DNA of 64,000 bases from FEN-1191 sp964528845 (GCA_964528845.1 CAZGVE010000001.1:130302-194301); one strand, 5' to 3'. Shown: positions 34,711 through 44,153, counted from the stretch's first letter. The notes: generated by a model not told the origin, from the letters alone. Numbers and translations: made by a program.

Positions 34711-35634
34711 TCACCGGATATGCGCCAGGATGCCGTCGAGCTCTTCCAGATTATGGTAGCGGATCACGACACGGCCCTGGCCGGCGCTCGCATGCTCGAT
34801 GCTGACACGGGCACCGAGCTTCTCGGCCAGCTCGTCCTCAAGTTGCTGAATGTTGGGGTCTATTTCGGCGCCGGCCTGGCCTGCTGAAGACGGGCGCGGC
34901 TCGATCATCCGACGAACCAGGCGTTCCGTTTCCCGGACCGATAGCCCCTTGCTCGCGACCAGCGTCGCGACTTCCGTCTGCGCTCGTGCCTGCGGCAGCC
35001 CGAGCAGTGCGCGCGCGTGTCCCATCTCGAGTTCCCCCCGGGCGAGGCGCTCGCAGACCTCCGCGGGCAGCTCGAGCAGGCGCAGCAGGTTGCTCACCGC
35101 GGCGCGCGAACGCCCGACGGCCTGCGCAGCCTGCAGGTGGGTGAGTCCGAATTCCGAAATCAGTCGTTCGAGCGCGCGCGCCTCTTCGAGCGGATTGAGA
35201 TCTTCGCGCTGGATATTCTCGATCAGCGCCATCGCGATCGCCGCGTCGTCGGGAATGCGGCGGATGACGGCCGGGATTTCGCGCAGGCCCGCCTGCTGCG
35301 CGGCACGCCAGCGCCGTTCCCCGGCAATGATCTCGTAGCGTTGCGTGCCGCGATCGTCGGGCTCGCCCAGCGGGCGCACGACGATCGGTTGCACGACGCC
35401 CTGAGCGCGGATCGACTCGGCCAATTCCGCCAGCGTCTCGAGGTGCATGTCGACGCGGGGCTGGTAGCGGCCGCGCTGCAGCAGATCGAGGGGCAGCAGC
35501 GCGAGTTCGCCATCACCGCCGCGCGGCCGGGCCGCCTCGCCCGTGCTGCCGGCGGCAACGGGCCGCTCGGTGAATCGCGCCTGCCCCAGCAGGTCGGCAA
35601 GGCCTCGTCCGAGCGTCGGTTTCTTCTGATTCAT
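34711..35634 (-). CDS. parB: Chromosome-partitioning protein ParB
   Basis: 307 residues from MNQKKPTLGRGLADLLGQ. The CTPase motif is GERRWRAAQQAGLREIPAV; the N-terminal motif LLPLDLLQRGRYQPR and the helix-turn-helix (LTHLQAAQAVGRSRAAVSNLLRLLELP) that reads parS follow. The C-terminal dimerisation domain ends LEELDGILAHIR. ParB spreads from parS sites near the origin and works with ParA for chromosome segregation. It lies 28 bases after parA and upstream of the atp promoter. Confidence 0.97.
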   Translation of the reverse strand: MNQKKPTLGRGLADLLGQARFTERPVAAGSTGEAARPRGGDGELALLPLDLLQRGRYQPRVDMHLETLAELAESIRAQGVVQPIVVRPLGEPDDRGTQRYEIIAGERRWRAAQQAGLREIPAVIRRIPDDAAIAMALIENIQREDLNPLEEARALERLISEFGLTHLQAAQAVGRSRAAVSNLLRLLELPAEVCERLARGELEMGHARALLGLPQARAQTEVATLVASKGLSVRETERLVRRMIEPRPSSAGQAGAEIDPNIQQLEDELAEKLGARVSIEHASAGQGRVVIRYHNLEELDGILAHIR

Positions 35635-35662
35635 GCTGGCAGCACCATCGCGCAGTCCATCC

Positions 35663-36553
35663 TCAACCCGGCACGTTGCGGGCCGCGCCCGGGGCAGCGG
35701 CGCCGTCGGGGGCCGTGGTTGCCTCACGCGCGGCGCTGGCCTCTGGGGCGGCGCCCGGCCAGCCGTCCTCGTCCCGCCGCAGCATCTCGCCGGTCAGCGC
35801 GAGGTAGGCCAGCGCGCCGCGCGAATCCGGATCGTGCGCGAGCGCGCTGCGCCCGAAGCTCGGCGCCTCGGCCAGGCGTACGTTGCGCGGCACGACCGTG
35901 CGGAACACCTTGTCGCCGAAGTGCAGCATCAGCTGGGCACTGACTTCGTTGGCCAGGTTGACCCGCGGATCGAACATCGTGCGCAGGATGCCCTCGACCT
36001 CGAGCGCCGGATTGGCGCCAATGCGTATCTGCTCGATCGTCGCCATCAGCGCCGAGAGGCCCTCGAGGGCGTAGTACTCGCACTGCATCGGGATCAGCAC
36101 GCTGTCGGCGGCGACCAGTGCGTTGACGGTCAGCATGTTCAGCGCGGGCGGACAGTCGATCAGCACGAGGTCGTAGTCGGCGCGTATGGGCTCGAGCGCT
36201 GCGCGCAACCGCTGCTCGCGGCGCTCGCTCATCAGCAGCAAGCGCACCTCGGCTGCGGTCAGGTCCTGGTTGGCCGGCATCACCGACAGGGACGTGGCGC
36301 CCGCTGCGGCCGGCTGGTGTCCGGCCAGCCGCACCGCTTCGGCCGCCGTGCACTCCCCGAGCAGTACCTCGCACGTACCCGGCCCGATGGCGGCCTTGTC
36401 GATGCCGCAACCGGCGGTCGCATTGCCTTGCGGATCCATGTCGATCAGCAGCACACGGCGGCGCGTGGCACAGAACGAGGTGGCGAGGTTCACCGCGGTG
36501 GTGGTCTTGCCGACGCCGCCCTTCTGGTTTGCGACTGCGATGACGCGTTTCAT
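35663..36553 (-). CDS. parA: Chromosome-partitioning ATPase ParA
   Basis: 296 residues. The deviant Walker A is KGGVGKTT in MKRVIAVANQKGGVGKTT; switch I LLIDMDPQGNATAG and switch II VLIDCPPALNMLTVNAL are complete, and MQCEYYALEGLSALM is characteristic of chromosomal ParA/Soj. There is no N-terminal DNA-binding domain, so it is type Ib. The C-terminus has an Ala/Pro-rich tail after the ATPase fold. It is divergent from the glucan synthase gene, with a 52-base shared region. Confidence 0.97.
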   Translation of the reverse strand: MKRVIAVANQKGGVGKTTTAVNLATSFCATRRRVLLIDMDPQGNATAGCGIDKAAIGPGTCEVLLGECTAAEAVRLAGHQPAAAGATSLSVMPANQDLTAAEVRLLLMSERREQRLRAALEPIRADYDLVLIDCPPALNMLTVNALVAADSVLIPMQCEYYALEGLSALMATIEQIRIGANPALEVEGILRTMFDPRVNLANEVSAQLMLHFGDKVFRTVVPRNVRLAEAPSFGRSALAHDPDSRGALAYLALTGEMLRRDEDGWPGAAPEASAAREATTAPDGAAAPGAARNVPG

Positions 36554-36605
36554 GAGTGAATTAGTCTAGTCCTTGGCGGCTCCGGACTACAGGTAAACTG
36601 TGGTG

Positions 36606-39221
36606 ATGAAGTTGATTTCCGGTTTTCTGGTGGCTGCGGTGTTCGCAGGTTTGACTTTCGGCCTATGGGGGTACATGAACCGGCCCACCAGCGAGCCGCC
36701 ATGGCCGGCGCACATCCAGGGCGTGTCGTTCTCGCCCTTCACTGCCGATCAGAATCCATTTGGCAGCAAGGACGTGCCGCCGGTCGAGCAGATCGATTCG
36801 GACCTGCGGCTGCTGCAGGACAAGACCTACGCGGTACGCACCTACTCCACTCTCGGCACGCAGGGCCGGATTCCGGAGCTGGCGGCGAAATACAACATCA
36901 GCGTGGCCCTCGGGATATATCTGAGCCGCGACCAGGATGAGAACGAGCAGCAGATGCGCAGCGGCATCACGCTGGCGCGCGAACATCGCAATGTCTCGCG
37001 GGTACTGGTCGGCAACGAAGTGCTGCTGCGCGGTGACCTGTCGGTCGCCGAACTCGAGCATGAGCTGGACCGGGCGCGGGCGGCGATCCGCCAGCCGGTC
37101 GGCTACGCCGACACCTGGGCGACCTGGCTGAAGTACCCGGAGATCGCGAGCCACGTCGATTACATCGCCGTGCACCTGTTTCCGTACTGGGAAGGCGTGG
37201 ACGTGGAGCACGCGGTCGACTTCTGCTTCCGCGAACTCAAGACCGTACAGGACGCCTACCCGAAGAAGCCGGTGATCATCGGCGAGATCGGCTGGCCCTC
37301 GGAAGGCCGGATTCGGGCCGCGGCGGTCGCCTCGGTGTCGAACGAAGCGCTGTTCCTGCGCAGCTTTCTCGCGCGCGCCGAACAGCAGGGACAGCGCTAC
37401 TACATCATGGAGGCCTTCGACCAGCCGTGGAAGGCGCGGGACGAGGGCGCGGTGGGCTCGTACTGGGGCATCTACGACGTCAACCGCAAGCCGAAGTTCG
37501 AGTTCACGGCACCGATAGTGCGCATCCCGGAGTGGCACATGCTGGCCGCGATCTCGGTTGCGCTCGCGCTGCTGATGCTGGGCGTGTTCTACATCCACAG
37601 CGGTTCGCTGCACACGCTCGGCCGCACGCTGCTCGCTACCGTCGTCTACGGCTCGGCGACGGTCACCGTCTGGGTCGTCTACGACTACACGCAGCAGTAC
37701 CTGACGCCGACGTCCGTCTTCGTCGGTTCGTTGCTGATACTGGGCATGCTGGGCGTGGTCGCCGTGCTGTTCGCCGAGGCGCACGAATGGGCCGAGGCGC
37801 ATTGGGCGGGCGCGCACCTGCGCCTGCTCGACCCGACGCGGCACGCCGGGGGCGCCACGCGCAAGGTCTCGGTGCACGTGCCGGCCTACAACGAGCCGCC
37901 CGACATGCTGATCCGCACACTTGATGCGCTGGCACGGCTCGACTACCCGAATTTCGAGGTGCTGGTGATCGACAACAACACGCGCGATGAAGCGACCTGG
38001 CGTCCGGTGGAGGCGCATTGCCGGCTGCTCGGTGAGCGCTTCCGCTTCTTTCACGTCGCGCCACTCGCGGGGTTCAAGGCCGGCGCGCTGAACTTCGCGC
38101 TCGCGCACACTGCGCCGGACGCCGAAGTGGTCGCGGTCATCGACAGCGACTATGAGGTCGATGCCGGCTGGTTGCGCGACCTCGTGCCGAGCTTCGATGA
38201 GCCCCGGGTCGCGATCGTGCAGGCGCCGCAGGACTACCGTGACGAGCACGACAATGCGTTCAAGGCCATGTGCTACGCCGAGTATCGCGGCTTCTTCTAC
38301 ATCGGCATGATCACGCGCAACGAGCGCAATGCCATCATCCAGCACGGCACCATGACGCTGGTGCGGCGTACGGTGCTGGGCGCGGTCGGCGGCTGGGCCG
38401 AGTGGTGCATCACCGAAGATGCCGAACTGGGCCTGCGCGTGTTCGAGGCCGGCTACGAGGCGCTCTACCTGCCCAAGAGCTACGGCCGCGGCCTGATGCC
38501 CGATACGTTCATCGACTACAAGCGCCAGCGATTCCGCTGGGCCTACGGCGCGATGCAGATCCTGCGTCACCACACGCGCGCACTGCTGCCTCCTGGACAG
38601 AGCGCGCTGACCGCCGGGCAGCGCTATCACTTCATAGCGGGCTGGCTGCCGTGGCTCGCTGACGGATTCAACCTGCTGTTCAACATCGCGGCGATCGGCT
38701 GGTCGATCGCAATGATCCTGGCGCCGCAGAAAGTCGATCCGCCGCTGATGGTGTTCTCGGTGCTGCCGCTATCGCTATTCATGTTCAAGCTGGTCAAGCT
38801 CGTGCACCTGTACATCCACCGCGTCGGCATGAACATCCGGCAGACGGCCGCCGCGGCGGTGTCCGGGCTCGCACTCGCGCACACGATCGGTCTGGCGGTG
38901 CTCAAGGGTCTGCTCACGCGCAACGAGCCCTTCTTTCGCACGCCCAAGCACAGCGCACCGCATCGCTTCCGCTCGGCGCTGCTCGCGGCACGCGAGGAAA
39001 CCCTGCTGATGCTCTCGCTGTGGGCCTGTGCGGTCGGAATCCGCACCATCCCGAAGGAGATGGCGAGCCCGGACCTCACCGTATGGGTCGCAGCGCTGCT
39101 GATTCAGTCGATCCCGTATGCCGCCGCGCTGGTGGTATCCCTTTCCAGTGCGTTCCCGCTGCCGGCGGCGCTGCTCGGCGCGCGTCCGCCTGCCGTCACC
39201 CCGGATGCATCGCCAACGTGA
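36606..39221 (+). CDS. NdvB-like beta-glucan synthase: GH17-type domain fused to a GT2 membrane glycosyltransferase
   Basis: 871 residues. The N-terminal membrane helix is followed by a GH17-like domain with both catalytic Glu motifs (Glu138 in VGNEVLL and Glu227 in IGEIGWPSEG). Membrane helices then lead to a GT2 domain with VHVPAYNEPPDMLIRTLDAL, DSDYEVD, TEDAELGLRV and QRFRWAYG, and more membrane helices. The layout matches the P. aeruginosa and Bradyrhizobium NdvB-type (1,3)-beta-glucan synthases, where the GH17 part branches or cyclises the polymer. I chose ATG 36606; two GTG codons stand just before it. The 3' end overlaps rsmG by 26 bases. Its place between parA and rsmG is unusual. Confidence 0.9.
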   Translation: MKLISGFLVAAVFAGLTFGLWGYMNRPTSEPPWPAHIQGVSFSPFTADQNPFGSKDVPPVEQIDSDLRLLQDKTYAVRTYSTLGTQGRIPELAAKYNISVALGIYLSRDQDENEQQMRSGITLAREHRNVSRVLVGNEVLLRGDLSVAELEHELDRARAAIRQPVGYADTWATWLKYPEIASHVDYIAVHLFPYWEGVDVEHAVDFCFRELKTVQDAYPKKPVIIGEIGWPSEGRIRAAAVASVSNEALFLRSFLARAEQQGQRYYIMEAFDQPWKARDEGAVGSYWGIYDVNRKPKFEFTAPIVRIPEWHMLAAISVALALLMLGVFYIHSGSLHTLGRTLLATVVYGSATVTVWVVYDYTQQYLTPTSVFVGSLLILGMLGVVAVLFAEAHEWAEAHWAGAHLRLLDPTRHAGGATRKVSVHVPAYNEPPDMLIRTLDALARLDYPNFEVLVIDNNTRDEATWRPVEAHCRLLGERFRFFHVAPLAGFKAGALNFALAHTAPDAEVVAVIDSDYEVDAGWLRDLVPSFDEPRVAIVQAPQDYRDEHDNAFKAMCYAEYRGFFYIGMITRNERNAIIQHGTMTLVRRTVLGAVGGWAEWCITEDAELGLRVFEAGYEALYLPKSYGRGLMPDTFIDYKRQRFRWAYGAMQILRHHTRALLPPGQSALTAGQRYHFIAGWLPWLADGFNLLFNIAAIGWSIAMILAPQKVDPPLMVFSVLPLSLFMFKLVKLVHLYIHRVGMNIRQTAAAAVSGLALAHTIGLAVLKGLLTRNEPFFRTPKHSAPHRFRSALLAAREETLLMLSLWACAVGIRTIPKEMASPDLTVWVAALLIQSIPYAAALVVSLSSAFPLPAALLGARPPAVTPDASPT

Positions 39222-39837
39222 GGATGTGCCGCTCCGCATCGAGCCCGGCAATCCGTACCGCGCGTGCGCCGAGCAGCCGCCAGCGCTCCGGCAGCGCTGC
39301 CAGCTCCGCCGCAGGGTAACGACCCTTCAGCGCGACCACGCGTGAGGCCGGACCGCACAGGACGGCCACCCGTTGCAGCAATTCAGGCAGCGCGGCGCAG
39401 GCACGCGCCAGCACGGTATCGAAGGGTGGATCGGGGCGCAGTGTCTCCACCCGCGCCTGCACCGCGGACACGTTGGACAAGCCAAGCTCCCGGGCCGCGT
39501 GCGCGACGAACCGGATCTTCTTCGCAGTCGCATCGATCAGCGTGAAGCGCAGGTGCGGGCTGCTAAGCGCCAGCGGCAGGCCAGGGAATCCGGCGCCCGT
39601 TCCGACGTCGGCGATCCGCTCACCGTGCAGATCCGGCAGCGCCGCGAGGCTGTCGAGCAGGTGGGCGCGGATCATCGCCCCGCGTTCCGTGATCGCAGTC
39701 AGGTTGTAGCTGCGGTTCCACAACACCAGCTCGTCGAGCAGCCGCAACAGGCGCTGCGCCTGCGCTGCATCGAGCGCTACTCCGAGCGCGGCGGCGCCGT
39801 CCATGAGCTCCTCGATGGGTTCGCGCGCGGCGCTCAC
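39196..39837 (-). CDS. rsmG: 16S rRNA (guanine527-N7)-methyltransferase RsmG
   Basis: 213 residues with the GidB signatures NRSYNLTAITE, the SAM motif IADVGTGAGFPGLPLAL and KIRFVAHAARELGL. RsmG methylates G527 of 16S rRNA. I chose the GTG at 39837, which overlaps the upstream reductase stop as GTGA and gives an N-terminal length like other RsmG proteins; ATG 39804 would drop 11 residues. It normally follows mnmG; here a YhdH-type reductase precedes it and mnmG is not in the window. Confidence 0.93.
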   Translation of the reverse strand: MSAAREPIEELMDGAAALGVALDAAQAQRLLRLLDELVLWNRSYNLTAITERGAMIRAHLLDSLAALPDLHGERIADVGTGAGFPGLPLALSSPHLRFTLIDATAKKIRFVAHAARELGLSNVSAVQARVETLRPDPPFDTVLARACAALPELLQRVAVLCGPASRVVALKGRYPAAELAALPERWRLLGARAVRIAGLDAERHILTLAMHPG

Positions 39838-40841
39838 TCCACGCGCACCAGCGTGCGGCCGGTGACGCCGCCTGCGAGGTACGCCGCGAATGCCCCGGGC
39901 ACCTCCTTGAGCGCGATCGTGCGCGTGACGATGCGATCCAGATGGCGCGGTCGCAGGTCCCCCGCGAGGCGCGTCCAGAGCTCGAGCCGCTCGGCGCGCG
40001 AGCAGGAGGAATAGCTGATGCCGAGCAGGCTCACTCCACGCAGGATGAAGGGCATTACGGTGAGTTCGAGCGCCGCGCTGGCTGCGAGTCCCACGCTCGC
40101 GACGCTGCCGCGCTCGAGCGTGGTGCGCAGCAGCCACGAGAGCGTGTCGCCTCCGACGTTGTCGATGCCTCCGCCCCAGCGGGCCGATTCGAGCGCACCC
40201 TTGCCTAACGGGATCTCATCGCGAAACAGCACCCGTGCGGCGCCGAGCGCCGCCAGATACGGGCCGGCGTCGCGCTTGGCCGTCAGCGCCACGACCTCGT
40301 AGCCACGCGCGGCGAGCAGGTCCACCGCAATCGAACCGACTCCGCCGGTGGCGCCCGTGACGAGCACCGGACCGGTCTCGGGACGCAGCCCGTTGTGCTC
40401 CATGCGCATGAGGGCCCAGGCGGCGCTCACTCCGGCCGTGCCGATCGCCATCGCGTTCGCGGCATCAAGGCCCGGCGGTATCAGGATGGCAAGCTCCGCC
40501 GGCACACGGGCGCGCTGCGAGTAACCGCCATCGCGGGTCTCGGACTGTCCGCCGCTGGTCGCGAGCACGGCGTCGCCCGGCCGGAATCGCACATCGGTCG
40601 ATGATTCCACGTACCCGGCCAGATCGATACCACCGACCAGCGGAAATCGGCGCGCAATCCGGCCCGCGCCCGTCGCCGCGAGTGCATCCTTGTAGTTGAT
40701 GCCCGAGTGGGTGACGCGTACGACGAGCTCACCGGGCGAGAGGTCCGCGAGCTCGAGCGTATCGAGACGCGCCTCGACGCCGCCGTCGCGCTGGTGGATG
40801 CGCAACGCCAGAAATGGTCCCGACGTGTCGGCGTCCGGCAT
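39834..40841 (-). CDS. YhdH/YhfP-family quinone oxidoreductase (acrylyl-CoA reductase-like)
   Basis: 335 residues of the MDR superfamily without zinc ligands. HSGINYKDALAATGAGRIARRFPLVGGIDLAGYV is typical of YhdH, GTAGVSAAWALMRM and the Rossmann motif VTGATGGVGSIAVDLLA bind NADPH, and AALGAARVLFRDE follows. Members reduce acrylyl-CoA (AcuI) or quinones; which one applies here cannot be seen. It is divergent from the S9-like protein with 39 bases between starts, and its stop overlaps rsmG. Confidence 0.9.
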   Translation of the reverse strand: MPDADTSGPFLALRIHQRDGGVEARLDTLELADLSPGELVVRVTHSGINYKDALAATGAGRIARRFPLVGGIDLAGYVESSTDVRFRPGDAVLATSGGQSETRDGGYSQRARVPAELAILIPPGLDAANAMAIGTAGVSAAWALMRMEHNGLRPETGPVLVTGATGGVGSIAVDLLAARGYEVVALTAKRDAGPYLAALGAARVLFRDEIPLGKGALESARWGGGIDNVGGDTLSWLLRTTLERGSVASVGLAASAALELTVMPFILRGVSLLGISYSSCSRAERLELWTRLAGDLRPRHLDRIVTRTIALKEVPGAFAAYLAGGVTGRTLVRVE

Positions 40842-40880
40842 GTTCCACTGCCCTCCCGCGTCAGGCACCATACCAACACG

Positions 40881-42881
40881 ATGCGGCAATTCAAGTTTCA
40901 GCCCTACACGCCTGCCGGCGTCCAGCCGTGCGTCCCCGTGGCACCCCTGCAGCGCCTGCTGCTCGTGGCACTGCTGGCCGCGCTGGCATTGCGCGTAGCC
41001 GCAGCCGATCCGGCGCCGGCCTCCGGGTCGGCTGGGGCGGACGCAGCACAGGACGCGCCGCAGGCACTGGCACAGAATGCAGCAGCGGCGCTCCGCGGCT
41101 TCCAGCAGGCGCGTCCGGCGCGTTTCGTGGATTGGCTCGCGGATGGCAGCCTGCTGATCGCAACGCGATTCGGGGATACCCAGCAGATTCACCGGCTGCG
41201 CGCACCGCTCGGCATGCGCGAGCAGCTGAGCTTCGAGGACGGCGACGTACTGGGCGCGGCGGCGCGGCCATTCGGAAGCGATGCGTTCGTATATCAGAGT
41301 ACGACGGACGGCGGGCGCACCAGCAGCCTGCATCTGATGCGACTCGCGGATAACGCGTCAGTCCCACTGACAGGCGGCGGGTATCGCGATGATGTGCCGC
41401 TGTTCGCGCACGACGGGCAGCGTATCGCGTTCGGCAGCAACCGCGCCGGGACGGCCGATCGCGCAATCTACGTGCTCGACACCAGCAATCCAGGCGCCGT
41501 ACCGCGCCTCGCCGCCGGCGGCACTGGCGAGCGCTGGCGCGTGTTTGCCTGGTCCGCGGACGACCAGCGGCTGCTGCTCGGGCGCGAGAGCGCTGGCATC
41601 GATGGATACGAGCTGGAATTCGTGGATCTCGCGACCGGTACCCTGACGCCGATCCAGTTCGCGCCGCCCGCGCGTGCGCATGGCCAGCGCACCGAGCCGG
41701 CCAGAGCGCTGAGTGCGCGCGCGGCACGCTTTGCACCGGACGGGCATGGGCTGATCGTGCTGGGGCTGCCAGACCGTGGCGCCGCCGCCTCCGAGTTCGC
41801 GACACTGCGCTACGTCGATCCTGGCACCGGAGAGGCGCGCGAACTGCTGCCCGCGATGATGCACGACGTCGAACTGTTCGACGAAAGTTCCGACGGCCGG
41901 TATCTGGCTTATACGGTCAATGACGACGGCGTAAGCCGCCTGTTGCTGGTCGACCTGAAGGAGAGGCTCGAAGCCGCGGTCACCGACGTGCCGGTCGGCA
42001 TCATTCGCGACCTGAAGTTCGACGCCACGGGCACTCACCTGGCCGTCGGCGTCGAGACTGCACAGGCCCCGGAAGACGTCTATGTCTACGAACCTGGCAC
42101 CCGGACCTTAAGCCGCTGGACGGCCGGCGAGCGCGGGCCGGTGGATCCAGCGCAACTTGGCAGCCCGCAGCTGCGGCATTTCCCGACCTGGGACCGCATC
42201 GAGGGCCAGCAGCGCATGCTCGGCGCCTTCGTCTACGGTGCGGGGGCCCCGTTGCCTGCCGGTGCGGCACCCCGCCCGGTCCTGATCCTGCTCCGCGGGG
42301 CGCCCGGTGCGCAGTTCCGGCCCGGGTACGACCCGTTCCTGCAGTACCTCGTCAGCGTGCTGCGCTTCGTCGTCGTGGCGCCGAACGTACGCGGCGCGAC
42401 CGGATACGGTCGCAGCTTCAGTACGCTCGCCGACGGCGCACTGCGCGACGATGCCTCGCGCGACGTCGGCTCGCTCTTGGCCTGGGTGGGTCTGCAGGAC
42501 GGGCTGGATCGCGAGCGGGTGTTCGTCATGGGAGAGGGCTCGTCCGACTCGCTGGCGCTGTCGGTGCTCGCGCAGTACGGTGACCGGCTGCAGGGCGGAA
42601 TTGCGGTCGGACCGCCGATCGTGCCGCCGCTGCCGGCCCCGGTCACGATCCGTCGCCCGGTACTGCTCGTGGCGACCATTGCGCCGCCGGACGCACCCGC
42701 GGACAGCGCCGTCGCGGTGCCCAATGACCCGTTCGGGATATTCGCGTTCCGGCTGCGCTCCGCCGGCACGAGCGCTCGCTACCTGGCCTACAGGGCCAAC
42801 GGGTCGGCGGGGATGCGGCGAGCCGATCGCGTCGCCTGCGAGGGCGCGATCGCGGACTTCCTGTCGCAGCTACTGCGCTGA
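40881..42881 (+). CDS. S9 (prolyl oligopeptidase)-family-like protein lacking the catalytic triad
   Basis: 666 residues. A signal peptide or anchor (LQRLLLVALLAALALRVAAA) precedes a WD-like beta-propeller (FAHDGQRIAFGSNRAGTADRAIYVLD, GRYLAYTVNDDGVSRLLLVD) and an alpha/beta-hydrolase end with PNVRGATGYGRSFSTLADGALRDDASRDVGSLLAWV, as in dipeptidyl aminopeptidases. The oxyanion HGGP is RGAP, the nucleophile box GGSYGG is GEGSSDS with no GxSxG, and the His region DEGHG is replaced by ANGSAG. It is therefore probably a pseudoenzyme with a binding or scaffold role. The 3' end overlaps the cytochrome gene by 12 bases. Confidence 0.8.
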   Translation: MRQFKFQPYTPAGVQPCVPVAPLQRLLLVALLAALALRVAAADPAPASGSAGADAAQDAPQALAQNAAAALRGFQQARPARFVDWLADGSLLIATRFGDTQQIHRLRAPLGMREQLSFEDGDVLGAAARPFGSDAFVYQSTTDGGRTSSLHLMRLADNASVPLTGGGYRDDVPLFAHDGQRIAFGSNRAGTADRAIYVLDTSNPGAVPRLAAGGTGERWRVFAWSADDQRLLLGRESAGIDGYELEFVDLATGTLTPIQFAPPARAHGQRTEPARALSARAARFAPDGHGLIVLGLPDRGAAASEFATLRYVDPGTGEARELLPAMMHDVELFDESSDGRYLAYTVNDDGVSRLLLVDLKERLEAAVTDVPVGIIRDLKFDATGTHLAVGVETAQAPEDVYVYEPGTRTLSRWTAGERGPVDPAQLGSPQLRHFPTWDRIEGQQRMLGAFVYGAGAPLPAGAAPRPVLILLRGAPGAQFRPGYDPFLQYLVSVLRFVVVAPNVRGATGYGRSFSTLADGALRDDASRDVGSLLAWVGLQDGLDRERVFVMGEGSSDSLALSVLAQYGDRLQGGIAVGPPIVPPLPAPVTIRRPVLLVATIAPPDAPADSAVAVPNDPFGIFAFRLRSAGTSARYLAYRANGSAGMRRADRVACEGAIADFLSQLLR

Positions 42882-43502
42882 GAGCATCGTCACGCGGCGC
42901 GTGACCGTCTGCAGCGCGGGCGTCTGGTGCGAGTAGTAATCGGCGATTTCCTGGATCTCGGCGCCAGTGATGCCATTGACGAAGTTCGGCATGATTGGAT
43001 TCTTGCGATCGCCCTTCTGGTATTCGACCAGCGCGCGCGCGATGTAGTCATCATGCTGACCGGCCAGCGTCGGGTAGTCGCCCGTGATGCCGACGCCATT
43101 CGCGCCGTGGCAGGAGACGCACAGCTGCGCGACGCGCGCCGGGGCCGTACCGACCGGCGCCGACGTGGCCGGGAGCGGAAGGCTGCTGAAATAGGCCGCG
43201 ACATCCTGCATGTCCTGGTCCGAGAGCGAGGACGCCTGGACGTGCATCGTGCCGTGGGATCGCTCGCCGCTCTTGTATTCCTTGAGCGCCGCGACGATGT
43301 ACTCGGGGTGCTGGCCCAGCAGCTTGGGCACGCTGTAGGTCGGATAGACGTTCTTGTAGTCCTCGATGCCATGACAGCCGAGGCAGGTGTACGCAAGTTC
43401 CTTGCCGCGCGCCGCATCGCCGGCCGCATGCGCCACGGTGCTGGCGCCGAACGTGCAGCCGATCAACGCCAATTGCAGGGCCAAAACACGCCTGAATGTC
43501 AT
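42870..43502 (-). CDS. Diheme c-type cytochrome (cytochrome c4-like)
   Basis: 210 residues from MTFRRVLALQLALIGCTFGASTVAHA, a signal peptide ending near AHA. Two class I cytochrome c domains follow, with CLGCH and CVSCH heme sites; distal Met residues in SHGTMHVQAS and NPIMPNFVNG are likely axial ligands. The repeat of YxVPKLLGQHPEYIVAALKEYKSGER and YPTLAGQHDDYIARALVEYQKGDR shows the duplicated c4 plan. It carries electrons in the periplasm. ATG 43502 lies 95 bases from the divergent dtd start. Confidence 0.92.
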   Translation of the reverse strand: MTFRRVLALQLALIGCTFGASTVAHAAGDAARGKELAYTCLGCHGIEDYKNVYPTYSVPKLLGQHPEYIVAALKEYKSGERSHGTMHVQASSLSDQDMQDVAAYFSSLPLPATSAPVGTAPARVAQLCVSCHGANGVGITGDYPTLAGQHDDYIARALVEYQKGDRKNPIMPNFVNGITGAEIQEIADYYSHQTPALQTVTRRVTMLSAQ

Positions 43503-43597
43503 ACCGACTCCGGCCTGAACTGTTGAATAATGCGCCCCCGACCAGGGGCCAGATGAGCCTGGAAAGTGTACGGTCTGCAAAGCGCTTTTGCCACTCC

Positions 43598-44056
43598 ATG
43601 ATTGCGCTGATCCAGCGGGTCAGCGGCGCCAGCGTACGCGTCGGAGACGAGCTGATCGGCGAGATCGGTCCCGGGTTGCTCGCGCTGATCGGCATGGTCC
43701 GCGGTGACGATACGGCCCATGCAGAACGGCTGCTGCAGCGGGTGCTCGACTACCGCGTGTTCCCCGACGCAGCCGGGCGCATGAACCTGTCGCTGCGCGA
43801 CGTGCAGGGCGGACTGCTGCTCGTACCGCAATTCACCCTCGCGGCCGAGACCGGACACGGCAACCGGCCGGGCTTCAGCCGCGCAGCCGCCCCTGCTGAG
43901 GCGGCAGCCCTGTACGGCCAACTGCTGCAGCGCGCGCACGCGATTTACGGACGGGTAGCCAGCGGGCGCTTTGGCGCCCATATGCAGGTGTCCCTGATCA
44001 ACGACGGTCCGGTCACTTTCTGGCTGCAGTCAGCGGGATCCGTGAAGCAGGCCTGA
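43598..44056 (+). CDS. dtd: D-aminoacyl-tRNA deacylase
   Basis: 152 residues from MIALIQRVSGASVRVGDELIGEIGPGLLALIGM. The family motifs LRDVQGGLLLVPQFTLAAET (SQFTLAA-type) and SLINDGPVTFWL (the GP-cis-Pro NxGPVT motif) are both present. It hydrolyses D-aminoacyl-tRNAs in the cytosol. ATG 43598 was chosen because the conserved MI/ALIQRVS begins there. It precedes the tat operon. Confidence 0.95.
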   Translation: MIALIQRVSGASVRVGDELIGEIGPGLLALIGMVRGDDTAHAERLLQRVLDYRVFPDAAGRMNLSLRDVQGGLLLVPQFTLAAETGHGNRPGFSRAAAPAEAAALYGQLLQRAHAIYGRVASGRFGAHMQVSLINDGPVTFWLQSAGSVKQA

Positions 44057-44153
44057 TTCCTTGAGGCTGGACAGTTACTTGTGCGCCGCCAAATAGCCTA
44101 TCATGGCTGGTGTGGGCGCCTACCGGGTGCTGTCCACTTTAATGGAGCAGTCC

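Noticed and set aside
36567..36589. Inverted repeat TAGTCC...GGACTA between parA and the glucan synthase
   Set aside because: Arms are only 6 bases with an 11-base gap; no regulator or second copy was seen to support an operator.
36663..38630. Very long open frame antisense to the glucan synthase (also 2009-3937, 53078-55459 and 58333-60207)
   Set aside because: Shadow frames caused by high GC third positions; the protein sequences are Arg/His-rich and low in recognisable motifs, while the opposite strand holds real families.
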